Origin: Chlorops oryzae
Lineage: Eukaryota > Arthropoda > Insecta > Diptera > Chloropidae
NCBI GenBank assembly: GCA_020466095.1
Contig: CM035806.1
Span: 165,859,371 to 165,923,370 of the forward strand
Reading direction: 5' to 3'
Length of the DNA stretch: 64,000 bases
How positions within the stretch are numbered: the first letter of the stretch is position 1; each line of letters begins with the position of its first letter. Below, one piece after another: positions 58,401 through 64,000 of the stretch. A program made the translations under genes and the position numbers. The notes under the pieces were generated by a model, which was not told the origin of the DNA, ran no database searches, and saw nothing but the letters and a program-made list of their open reading frames with translations.

Positions 58401-59190
58401 TATGTCATAGACAAGAGTTGAGAGTGCATACATATGTACATATATGAAATGAATCTTATGCCTTTCTGCCCTTCACTTTGCAATGCCAAGCGCCTTGACA
58501 CACGTTCCAACGAGAGATGGAAAAATCAATGCTTTTTCGCAAACACGACCAAATAATTCTGCACGAAAATCATTTCAATTTTGATGTGAACGAAATCCTT
58601 TTTTTTTTCTTCTCTATTTTCTTTTTACTTTTCACTTTTTTTTTCTTTTTCTTTTCCTCTCATTTTCGCCCTTATTCTACCTACCTATCTGTATCTATAA
58701 CCCTTGTCCGATGATGTATGTATGTTTAACATGGATTTTATGAATGAATTTATGAAGATCATGCATGGATTTTCCTTCTTGGATTATAGAAATAAGAAAA
58801 GAAAATAATATAAAATAAAGTCGAAGGATTATATATGAATATGAGCTGAAATAACGAAATTCGAAATTCGAAATTTTTTTTTTTTTTGCCACTAATTTTC
58901 TCACTTACATCGAAACTTAAAAGCGGCTCCTTCCCCTCGTCGAGGTAATACTCAACGTTCAATGTCACGAGGCCTTGAAGGAAAATTCTTAGCGTAACGA
59001 TGATTTCCTTATTTTCCGCGAGTACGCAAAAATAATTATCTTCCGTTACCATTTGATAGGCCAATTCGAGTTGGGGGAATATATGCTCCAGCTCGTTTCG
59101 TACGATTTTTGCAATCTCTTGACGCTGCTTCGGATCCGTGGTTTTTACCGTATCTAACGTAAAGTCAAATAATATCGTTTGTGCGGTCAT
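41214..59190 (-). CDS. Sms: Spermine synthase, 18-kb gene with mutually exclusive exon 2
   Basis: Transfers an aminopropyl group from decarboxylated S-adenosylmethionine to spermidine, giving spermine (family function; cytosolic dimer). Exons: 59190-58909 (residues 1-94), then either 51636-51525 or 46633-46525, then 43210-43088, then 41797-41214 with the stop. The sums are 1101 or 1098 nt, i.e. 366 or 365 residues; the human enzyme is 366. The N-terminal AdoMetDC-like domain is seen in DFTLDTV and TLRIFLQGLVTL. The catalytic domain has GGGDG at 202-206, LEIDE at about 223-227 and GDLTDIPI with the catalytic-type Asp280. All junctions have GT-AG signals in matching phase. Introns are crowded with transposons (42562, 45189, 47399, 48539, 50045, 52104, 53316, 54503, 54733, 57228). 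Confidence 0.95.
41998..42470 (+). repeat. (CT)n with a CTCGTTCCCTCTCTGT minisatellite, in Sms intron
   Basis: CT-rich block. Its right end is a regular 16-bp tandem, gtctctcgttccctct, repeated about seven times at 42350-42460; its left part has longer ctcgttccctctcc units. The large frames on both strands over it are artefacts. Confidence 0.93.
42562..43024 (+). mobile_element. hAT-like element (family M), copy 2, in Sms intron 3
   Basis: CAGGGACGTGAACCGG ... CCGGTTCACGTCCCTG, flanked by gttctaac (42554-42561) and gttcttac (43025-43032), 7 of 8 matching. It ends 63 nt inside the intron from the exon 3 donor. Lacks the minisatellite and nested insertions of copy 1. Confidence 0.9.
43088..43210 (-). 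CDS. Sms: Spermine synthase exon 3
   Basis: Acceptor ttttag | ATGAGCG, donor CAAA|gtgagt. It encodes DERIIEYDIDRLLFEERSPF and KIQIVHSKTLGNMLILDELQ, the strand-rich start of the synthase domain. The Asp codon is completed by the last base (G) of either exon 2 version. Confidence 0.95.
43211..45188 (-). other. Sms intron 2, distal part
   Basis: Poly-A/T tracts at 43304-43322, 43457-43488, 43741-43764 and 44017-44036. No further exon or element recognised. Confidence 0.6.
45189..46057. mobile_element. CCCAGCGG-terminated element (family K), copy 2, in Sms intron
   Basis: CCCAGCGGTGTCCCAAAATG at the left, TTGGCCGCTGGG at the right. The interior is a longer 43-bp array. Inverted relative to the copy at 26387-27781, with the shared unique flank (tgaaccgcaacacatttc). 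Confidence 0.85.
45345..46045 (+). repeat. 43-bp minisatellite with 86-bp higher-order period
   Basis: About 16 units of the complement of the 26.4-kb unit. Two variants alternate: (cagtctcgtatactttgtaag) and (caatcttgtatactttgtaag), so the amplified block was probably a dimer. Variants 'aggcag' and 'attcag' are distributed in runs. Confidence 0.92.
46058..46524 (-). other. Sms intron, between family K and exon 2b
   Basis: T-rich, with an interrupted poly-T/TTTTG stretch at 46370-46443. Nothing else recognised. Confidence 0.5.
46525..46633 (-). CDS. Sms: Spermine synthase alternative exon 2b
   Basis: 109 nt: acceptor atag | TCATGC, donor ATCAG|gtaaag. It encodes SCKRIESNIAKKLKVRNGVV and then IPPLKRGDVAKYFPSS plus one base. 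Phase 0 in, phase 1 out, identical to exon 2a, and it shares PP(I/L)KRG and the SS|G end with it. Confidence 0.88.
46634..47398 (-). other. Sms intron segment
   Basis: GATGGCGATGG-type repeats at 46845-46930 and poly-A at 47170-47197. No element ends seen. Confidence 0.5.
47399..47929. mobile_element. AGCCCAAAAT MITE (family E), copy 1, in Sms intron
   Basis: TIR AGCCCAAAATGCAATATTGC, extending through gagagcccgatgcg. Flanks TTA / ATA. It is about 95% alike in plan to 57370-57903, including 'gcgtcacgcaga' and 'gaaccaaagctcgcg' blocks. Harbinger-like by its sister copy's TAA duplication. Confidence 0.88.
47930..48538 (-). other. Sms intron segment
   Basis: Nothing recognised. Confidence 0.45.
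48539..49653. mobile_element. TA-flanked element with CAGTGTACTCTCT-type ends, in Sms intron
   Basis: Left CTGTGTGTACTCTC..., right ...GAGAGTACACTG, flanked by TA (48537-48538 and 49654-49655). Subterminal 'aacggacac' / 'gtgtccgctt' and 'cctgcagg' pairs are seen. A fold-back element (48988-49524) is inserted inside. Tc1/mariner-like by target. Confidence 0.7.
48988..49524. mobile_element. Fold-back hAT-like element, 537 bp
   Basis: CAAGGGCGTAGC...GCTACGCCCTTG, with arms of about 225 bp complementary over nearly their whole length, and a perfect 8-bp duplication ctgttgac (48980-48987 and 49525-49532). The CAAGGGCGTAGC start is close to hAT-type ends. Confidence 0.93.
49925..50044. mobile_element. 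Partial Tc1/mariner-like MITE
   Basis: The right end 'cttatatagcgaaactactg' followed by TA matches the element at 61139-61424. The left end is missing or too diverged. Confidence 0.6.
50045..50840 (-). repeat. Family C repeat, hairpin end missing, in Sms intron
   Basis: Inverted copy of 1819-2669, ending in ataacacccttacttg (50840). The hairpin terminus is replaced by the MITE remnant to its left. Includes 'gtccgtctgtatacagttat' and two 'gggtac(c/g)tc' blocks. Confidence 0.78.
50841..51524 (-). other. Sms intron segment next to exon 2a
   Basis: Poly-T at 50854-50874 and 51332-51344. No other feature. Confidence 0.5.
51525..51636 (-). CDS. Sms: Spermine synthase alternative exon 2a
   Basis: 112 nt: acceptor attgcag | ACCATGCG, donor TTCAG|gtcagc. 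It encodes TMRTMELILRQKLNSDRSKY and then LPPIKRGGYIDIYMTSS plus one base. Its PPIKRGG.ID.Y pattern looks closer than exon 2b to vertebrate spermine synthase (from memory of the family), so this is probably the ancestral version. Confidence 0.88.
51637..52103 (-). other. Sms intron segment
   Basis: AT dinucleotides at 51670-51686. Nothing else recognised. Confidence 0.45.
52104..52745. mobile_element. Fold-back element, about 640 bp, in Sms intron
   Basis: The left arm 52104-52330 and right arm 52513-52745 are complementary almost end to end (e.g. cgccactttctcgct / agcgagaaagtggcg; gcggccatttgtttcatc in both orientations), around a 182-bp loop. No target duplication recognised. Arms this long would form a very stable hairpin in RNA. 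Confidence 0.9.
52746..53315 (-). other. Sms intron segment
   Basis: A-rich start, otherwise unremarkable. Confidence 0.45.
53316..53460. mobile_element. MITE with 10-bp target duplication, 145 bp
   Basis: TIR ATGATACAAGAAAACAAGAT with its complement at the right end, flanked by perfect gttgcgtacc (53306-53315 and 53461-53470). TSDs of 9-10 bp point to Mutator-like or a related superfamily. Confidence 0.9.
53461..54502 (-). other. Sms intron segment with a family U fragment
   Basis: At 54384-54420 'cagcccgattctgaatattc' appears as a single family U end without a partner. The rest is unrecognised. Confidence 0.5.
54503..54720. mobile_element. Family U MITE, copy 2
   Basis: CAGCCCGATTCTGAATATTC and its diverged complement, flanked by ATA (54500-54502 and 54721-54723). 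Confidence 0.83.
54733..55080 (+). mobile_element. 5'-truncated RTE-type LINE 3' end, copy 2
   Basis: The same C-terminal polyprotein tail as at 7102-7479 (RLRWYGHVLRANEE, WMDTIKWDLEAVGL), here on + and ending with a GAAGAAGAAG tail. The target duplication agtaaggata is at 54723-54732 and 55081-55090. Truncated within a few bases of the same 5' point as copy 1. Sits beside the right end of a family U MITE in the Sms intron. Confidence 0.88.
55091..56535 (-). other. Sms intron segment
   Basis: Nothing recognised; small frames without domains. Confidence 0.45.
56545..56740 (+). repeat. Triplicated 'gatagcggaccgaaaa' block
   Basis: 'ttccgcgatagcggaccgaa' at 56545, again at about 56612, and a variant at about 56719, each preceded by 'gactatttcgac(c/t)attttcaaa'. 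A small tandem duplication of about 67-108 bp. Confidence 0.75.
56741..57227 (-). other. Sms intron segment
   Basis: (TG)n and (TTG)n microsatellites at 56892-56920. No element ends recognised. Confidence 0.45.
57228..58078 (+). mobile_element. hAT-like MITE (family D), copy 2, in Sms intron 1
   Basis: TAGAGCTCGGA / TCCGAGGCATA ends with a perfect 8-bp duplication acaataac (57220-57227 and 58079-58086). TTTTTTGAAT-rich body as in 28828-29697. Interrupted by family E at 57370-57903. Confidence 0.92.
57370..57903. mobile_element. Family E MITE, copy 2, nested in family D
   Basis: AGCCCAAAATCCAGCATTGC at the left, gattttgggca at the right, with TAA on both sides (57367-57369 and 57904-57906): Harbinger-type. 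It occupies exactly the TAA that holds a different MITE (29416-29551) in the other family D copy. Confidence 0.92.
58079..58908 (-). other. Sms intron 1, 5' part
   Basis: T-rich tracts at 58600-58665. Nothing else recognised. Confidence 0.5.
58909..59190 (-). CDS. Sms: Spermine synthase exon 1 (N-terminal domain)
   Basis: 94 codons from ATG at 59190 to donor TCGAT|gtaagt. MTAQTILFDFTLDTV opens the AdoMetDC-like dimerisation domain; TLRIFLQGLVTLNVEYY matches the characteristic LRI..HGL strand pair. The open frame beyond the donor is intron read-through. Confidence 0.93.
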
Positions 59191-59419
59191 TTTCGTAAAA
59201 TACTATCAATTCAATACACAATCCAATATTCAATAGAACTTTCCGCTATTCAGCATACAATACTACAAGCGACACTTCCCATTTGCGGGAAAAATCACTG
59301 AACCATAAGTGGCCACAAAGAAAACCAGACAACGTATTCGGACTGTCAAAAGAGAAAAAGAAAAATTCCTTCGCGCAACTACGTCATAATAGAATATAGA
59401 ATTCAAGTGTTTGATTTTT
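59191..59419 (-). promoter_or_regulatory. Spermine synthase 5' UTR / promoter interval
   Basis: Only about 230 bp separate the start codon from the hairpin end of a family C repeat. No TATA box in a sensible place, as expected for a housekeeping gene; the core elements are not identified. Confidence 0.4.
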
Positions 59420-60263
59420 TATACGCGACACACTCTATGTCGAGGGTATTTTGCGTTTGTGTGGTTGTGTGTAACATCCCAGAATCAGTCGAGATAGACC
59501 ATACAAAATATATGTATATAGAAATGATCAGGAGATTCGATTTAGCGATTTAGATGTCCGTCTGTCCGTCTGTCTGTCTGTCTGTATACAGTTATCTTAT
59601 CGAAGGAGTTGAGCTATCTTGACAAAATTTGGTATGCGTGCTCACGGGGACATGAGTAAGAACAAATTCGAGAATGGACCCGATTGGACCATTTTTAGGG
59701 GTACCTCCAGTACTAGGGTCTGCTATAAAAATCTCAAAAACAGCTCTAAAACCGGAGTTGTTCAAGATATTTTGATGAAACTTGATAGTTGAACATATTT
59801 AAAGCCAAGTTATTCAATTTCCAAAAATTGGAAAAGTGGGCGTGGCAGAAGGGCGTTTTTCGAAAATTGTCTCCTACACCCGAAATTCAAATGAAATTTG
59901 GCAATTATGCTTCATTTTTTAGACATAAACATCCTTTCAAAAATTTTCTTTGCTAGGTCCATTTTTAAGGGTACCTCCAGTACTAGGGTCTGTCACCAAA
60001 ATTTCAAAACTGCCCCAAAAACTGACTTTTTCGAAATATTTCAATGAAACTTAGATTTTGAGCATAAATTTAAGCCTCCGATTAGAATTCAAAAAAATTG
60101 GAAAATTGGGTGTGGCAAAGGGGCGGTTTTCATAAAGAAATTTAACAAAATTCGGTATATGGGGCCCCTTTTGGGCTTAAATACCTCTTGATACTAAAAA
60201 TTATTTGAAAATGTGTATGGGTATTTTATTGTCAGGCTCGCCTGGCTATAACACCGTTAATTA
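59420..60263 (-). repeat. Family C repeat, full copy next to the Sms start
   Basis: The hairpin end (atacgcgacac / cgagggtat region, 59420-59449) faces the Sms promoter; the other end is at ggctataacaccgtt (about 60263). Two 'gggtacctccagtactaggg' blocks are seen. The best-preserved copy, together with 1819-2669. Confidence 0.82.
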
Positions 60264-61138
60264 TTTTAAATTTTATATGAGGTTTTGAAGTCCTTGGACT
60301 TAAATTTTCCTTTCGTATTCTCTTTCGGATTCTATGCGCTTTAGCTTTGATCATTCCTTTTACTTGCCGCCGAAAACAAGAAAATTGTATTATTAAAACA
60401 AACTTCCAATTCTCCTGTGACGTCACACAAAAAGCTGATCATATAATTATACACCCAATATTGATTTGTTCAATTATTCTTGCCTTGCATATCACCAACA
60501 TGACGTCTCGACGGGCAAGCCTTGCTTTCGTCAAATTATCATATTAAAATCATTTGCATCAGATTGCAAATGTTCTCTGGTAAGGTAGACAGCTTACGAG
60601 ATCAAGGAGGTGTTTTTATATTTTTTATTTTTTGATACTTTGTGAATTTAAAAACTGTTTTGAATATACCTATATTGGCATTATCGCGCAAGACAGAAAC
60701 ATCGACGTCGGCAACTAATACATATTGTCACTCAAGACGAACTTCGCCAGTCGAAAGTGTTACTGGCGGTAAATATAAGCGTGAAAAGTGTTTGGCTAGT
60801 ACTAATGAAAAATATCGATGTCCACAAGAAAGTATGTACCAAACGTTTAAAAGAGCAAAATAAGTCTGATTCATTAACGATATATTCGATTGGGTAACAT
60901 ATCCTACACATGTGCTGAAAAATATCGATAGTCAAGATAGTAATCAAAATTACTATATATATTTTTTGTACGATTTTTCACATTTTGAGCTGCTTCGTAT
61001 TCATAGTGAAGATGATACGAGATTCCGTACTCAATCAAAAAAAGCTCAATTTTTCTCTACTTCATTGCACTTCGCTCGTCCGAAAGTTCGAATTGGCGGT
61101 CAATAATTGACTATTGTGAAAAGCTTCATTGATCTATA
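60264..61138. other. Intergenic with small fragments
   Basis: 61095-61127 (ggcggtcaataattgactat) resembles one end of the MITE at 20171-20382. No gene. Confidence 0.45.
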
Positions 61139-61424
61139 CAGTAGTTTCGCTATATAAGAAAGTCGATTTTGCCAAGAAATTTCATTCTTATATCCGGTTT
61201 TTTCTTATATAGACCGTTTATAAAAAAAATTCGTTCATATAAAGAACAACCATTTATAAAAACATTTTTTCTTAATAACTACGATATTTAAAATATTTAA
61301 ATTTTTGATAAGAACAAGTTTCTTTTATAACAATTTTTCCATACAAAAAACGTTTTAGGTTTAATGGTGAACAGTTTCTTAAGGTGGTTTTCTTTATAGA
61401 GTTTCTTTATAGCGAAACTACTCG
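61139..61424. mobile_element. Tc1/mariner-like MITE, TA target
   Basis: CAGTAGTTTCGCTATATAAG at the left; the complement (ttatagcgaaactactcg) at the right with one extra base, flanked by TA (61137-61138 and 61425-61426). Confidence 0.78.
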
Positions 61425-61971
61425 TACATAAACATTAGCTTGTTTAATAGAGGTTTAAATTGAAGCTATATCGACCTTGCTAAAATCGCAAATTCAAATT
61501 TTTTAATCAATTTTTTCATATCAAAGATTTCATTTTTCGGTAAGAACCCAAACCTAGAAAATTAACGTTTATTAAGAACAGCAGTCAATTGAGATTAATA
61601 TAGTTTAGAAATATATTATATCTTCCTTGTTATAAGCGAAATTATGATATTCTATCAAATGCATTTTTAAGATTGTGAATTTCAGTAGCAAGTCGATATA
61701 TTTGCATTTGCGATTAATATGCATCTCGAAAAGGTTTGCTGTTCTCATCCAATATTTTGATGTATGGTCTCGACGCATGCACCATTCTTTTCACATCACC
61801 TTTTAATATTAATTTATTATTTTATTCTCATTAGAAACATATTCTAAGCATGATTTCTCACAAAATAATATCCTTAATGTTAACATTCGAGAAACTTCTC
61901 TTTTCCCTCTGCGGTTTCTTGATAGAAAAATAGTTTTTTTTTTATCGAAATGTCTCCTCGTTTGTATGTCG
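61425..61971. other. Intergenic, nothing recognised
   Basis: No supported feature. Confidence 0.45.
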
Positions 61972-62131
61972 GTGTTCACATTAGGTGACAAATCATTTGC
62001 GACAAAAGTGGTTTGTTGGCGAGGGACGTTTGAGGAGGAGAGCAAAACGCTCGCATACTATATCTCCGAATGTCACTCACTCGTCATCAAACCAACTTTG
62101 TCGCTGATGATTTATCGCCAAATATGAACAG
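61972..62131. mobile_element. Small TIR element, about 160 bp
   Basis: About 45 bp at the left (gtgttcacattaggtgacaa ... gtggttt) is matched, with substitutions, by the complement of the right (aaccaactttgtcgctgatg ... atatgaacagtg). No clean target duplication. Confidence 0.6.
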
Positions 62132-62282
62132 TGATTTAAATAGCAAAATGACAGCTTATCGCCAAACTCAAAGGCTGACAATGGCAGTGCGGCAATAATG
62201 CTTGCCATATATTGCGATCTTTTGAAAATTAGCGGTCTCCATTGACAATATTGATCAAGTTGTCATATTGCTAGCAATAATT

Positions 62283-62623
62283 GAGGCCTTCTACACTAAG
62301 CAATTTTAGTTGCGCAACTCATATCGAATTCTCTTTTGGAGTTGCTTTCGTGTCTACATTGGGCCAGCAACTCGAGTTGCTCGATTGTCAAAAATAACCC
62401 CGACGCCACTTTCACGTTTGAAAGTAAGAAAGAGATGCACAAAGCGTATCGCACAAAATTGCCTGTACGAGCAACTTGCGACAGCAATTTTCCTTACCTC
62501 GTCTCTGCAGCAAACTCGCGAGTTGCGCAACAATTGCCTATACTTTTCCGACCTGTACAACTCGTTCTCTGCAAGCAAAGCTCGCGAGTTGCGCAACTAA
62601 AATTGCCTAGTGTAGAAGGCCTC
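62283..62623. mobile_element. MITE with GAGGCCTTCTACACTA termini
   Basis: TIR of about 38 bp (gaggccttctacactaagca, continuing attttagttgcgcaactc), flanked by ATT (62280-62282 and 62624-62626). Internal AGTTGCGCAACT and GAGTTGC motifs recur. Related in design to 20171-20382. Confidence 0.85.
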
Positions 62624-63633
62624 ATTATTGCACGTCGAAGCGCCATGTAAAACTTTGCTTTAGCAAGTAATCGATAGCGTTATCGTTAGTATCGATTTTT
62701 TTTTGCTTTCGGCTCCTAATGGCTATAATTCTTGAAATAACTTTTTCAGAGTTGTATTTAGATAATACAGTGGCATTTAATGAAAACGTTATTTGAATTT
62801 TGAAAAACCGTTAGTACAGAGACGCGGTGAGGCGTGGTTAGAAAGGGGAAGTAGTCCCGGGCGCCAGATCAACTTTTAATTTTTAAAAAGGTCTTTCTTT
62901 TTATTAGTTCTGAGGCCGGCCTTTCCTCCATTCTTCGCACATTGTTGCCCGTGTGCCGAAATGTCTCGCTGCGCCACTGAGTTCCTAGATTCTGTAAAAT
63001 TTCGGTTACGGTAACTCGCGAATCGACGAATGTTCTGATTTTGTATGGATAAGGTTTTCAAAAATACGAAATACTGACATGAAAAACGAAAAACCAGTTT
63101 ATTCAATATTAGGTACTACACATAGAACACACGTATGTATGTATGTATTTGGATACAGATTTTTTTTTTTATCGAATAAATGACATTGAAATGGTAAAAA
63201 TTTTAATTAATAGTAATACATTGTTGAAAGCTCACTTAAAAACTGAAATCTGTATCAGAAATACCGCTACTCAGGGACGCTATTTGTTACAAACAACGCC
63301 AGAGAGTATGCAAATATATTGTGTGGTCACCATTTATTGCTTACGGACTAAGGGGGGTAAATGAAAAAAAGAGAAAATAAAATAAAAAGGCTTCATATTA
63401 AAGAAGGTAAATACTGCATCAAATTGATTTGAGCTCTCCAGACATTCGCACGTTTTTTTTTTCTTTCTTCAATTCATATGACACATGCCATTCAAAAGAG
63501 ACATAACTCGAGCGATTTTTTTGCAATTTTCTCAAAAAATTTTATCTGGTGTCGTCTCTTCTGAAGTCGATGCATGATTTGAGGTGTCGTTTTCTGCGCG
63601 TTTGCGTTGTGTATTCCTTTCACTTGGTCAGCA
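62624..63633. other. Intergenic, nothing recognised
   Basis: A TATG microsatellite lies near 63132-63147. No supported gene. Confidence 0.45.
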
Positions 63634-63993
63634 TCAACATAATGAGCCACGATGCTCATACCGACGAACATATCGCTGCTCGTTGGAGTTGCTCGTCAAA
63701 GAGAAGGTCGACGAAGAGCGATGAATGGGCGGGAAAACGACATCGACCGATGATGTCGGCGCTACACCGTTTACGCCATTCGCGTACTGACGCGACCGTA
63801 GGAGATTATTGCGATTCACCTCGCGACACAGATCGATGCGCGGACGCGAGCTGCGACGCACTGGAATGGGACTATTGAAGGCGATCTGTAATGATAAACG
63901 TTTCTGCGAGATTTGTGCCAATTGCGCCGGACTCAGTTCGATGATTTGCGATGTTGGATTGTGCGTTCCCACCAGCATTTGTGATGCCGCCAT
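63634..63993 (-). CDS. Unrecognised protein, probable first coding exon at the window edge
   Basis: 119 codons from ATG at 63993 to TGA at 63634. The base composition is clearly richer in G+C than the surroundings and the residue mix is balanced: MAASQMLVGTHNPTSQIIEL, then SPAQLAQISQKRLSLQIAFN and PIPVRRSSRPRIDLCREVN. The tail is Ser/Arg-rich. The frame may continue by splicing: a donor-like TCG|gtatgag lies about 22 nt before the stop. The sequence ends 7 bases upstream of the ATG, so upstream exons cannot be excluded. I do not recognise the family; the SxxRRxS-type serines look like phosphorylation sites (inference). Confidence 0.6.
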   Translation of the reverse strand: MAASQMLVGTHNPTSQIIELSPAQLAQISQKRLSLQIAFNSPIPVRRSSRPRIDLCREVNRNNLLRSRQYANGVNGVAPTSSVDVVFPPIHRSSSTFSLTSNSNEQRYVRRYEHRGSLC

Positions 63994-64000
63994 TACATTG

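Noticed and set aside
58759..58908. Extension of the spermine synthase first exon beyond 58909
   Set aside because: A strong gtaagt donor and phase agreement with both exon 2 versions show this is intron read-through.

Overview
This window is AT-rich, intron-rich, transposon-laden nuclear DNA of an insect, most likely a higher fly (schizophoran; tephritid-like is my guess, not shown). The reasons are GT-AG introns of up to many kilobases, poly-A/poly-T and (GA)n/(CT)n tracts, dispersed repeats carrying the dipteran-style 'atgtccgtctgtccgtctg' phrase, and proteins of metazoan type. There are no bacterial-style operons and no CRISPR array.

Confident genes, left to right: (1) the last two exons found here (20905-21315 and 22474-23821, + strand) of a gene whose upstream exon starts with a TRIM/B-box-type coiled coil; its last exon breaks frame inside a GAAAAT-type repeat. 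(2) A single-exon porphobilinogen synthase (ALAD, heme pathway) at 30407-31396, - strand, with zinc cysteines and both catalytic lysines intact. (3) Spermine synthase spread over 18 kb (41214-59190, - strand), with two alternative versions of exon 2 that the reading frame makes mutually exclusive. (4) A possible small three-exon gene or gene relic at 35.2-35.9 kb. (5) An unrecognised GC-richer open exon at the right edge (63634-63993, - strand).

Most of the rest is mobile DNA. It is dominated by short non-autonomous DNA elements whose ends and target-site duplications (TSDs) can be read directly. hAT-type elements with 8-bp TSDs include a three-deep nest at 4.06-5.52 kb. PIF/Harbinger-type elements have TAA TSDs, Tc1/mariner-type elements have TA TSDs, and one element has a 10-bp TSD. 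There are large fold-back palindromes at 12.75-14.51, 48.99-49.52 and 52.10-52.75 kb, and two 5'-truncated LINE 3' ends of one family (7.1 and 54.7 kb) plus a fragment of a third copy. A dispersed family ending in a 'TACCC...GGGTA' hairpin (1.8, 50.0, 59.4 kb and fragments) and a family with CCCAGCGG termini carrying a 43-bp minisatellite (26.4 and 45.2 kb) are also present. The spermine synthase introns hold at least ten of these insertions.

Layout: 1-20.9 kb is repeats and low-complexity DNA with no gene I can support; 20.9-23.8 kb is the TRIM-like gene; 24-30 kb is nested elements; 30.4-31.6 kb is ALAD and its promoter; 32-41 kb is repeats plus the three-exon candidate; 41.2-59.2 kb is spermine synthase; 59.4-63.6 kb is repeats; 63.6-64 kb is the edge exon. 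No functional link between the genes is visible: heme synthesis and polyamine synthesis are independent housekeeping functions that happen to be neighbours.
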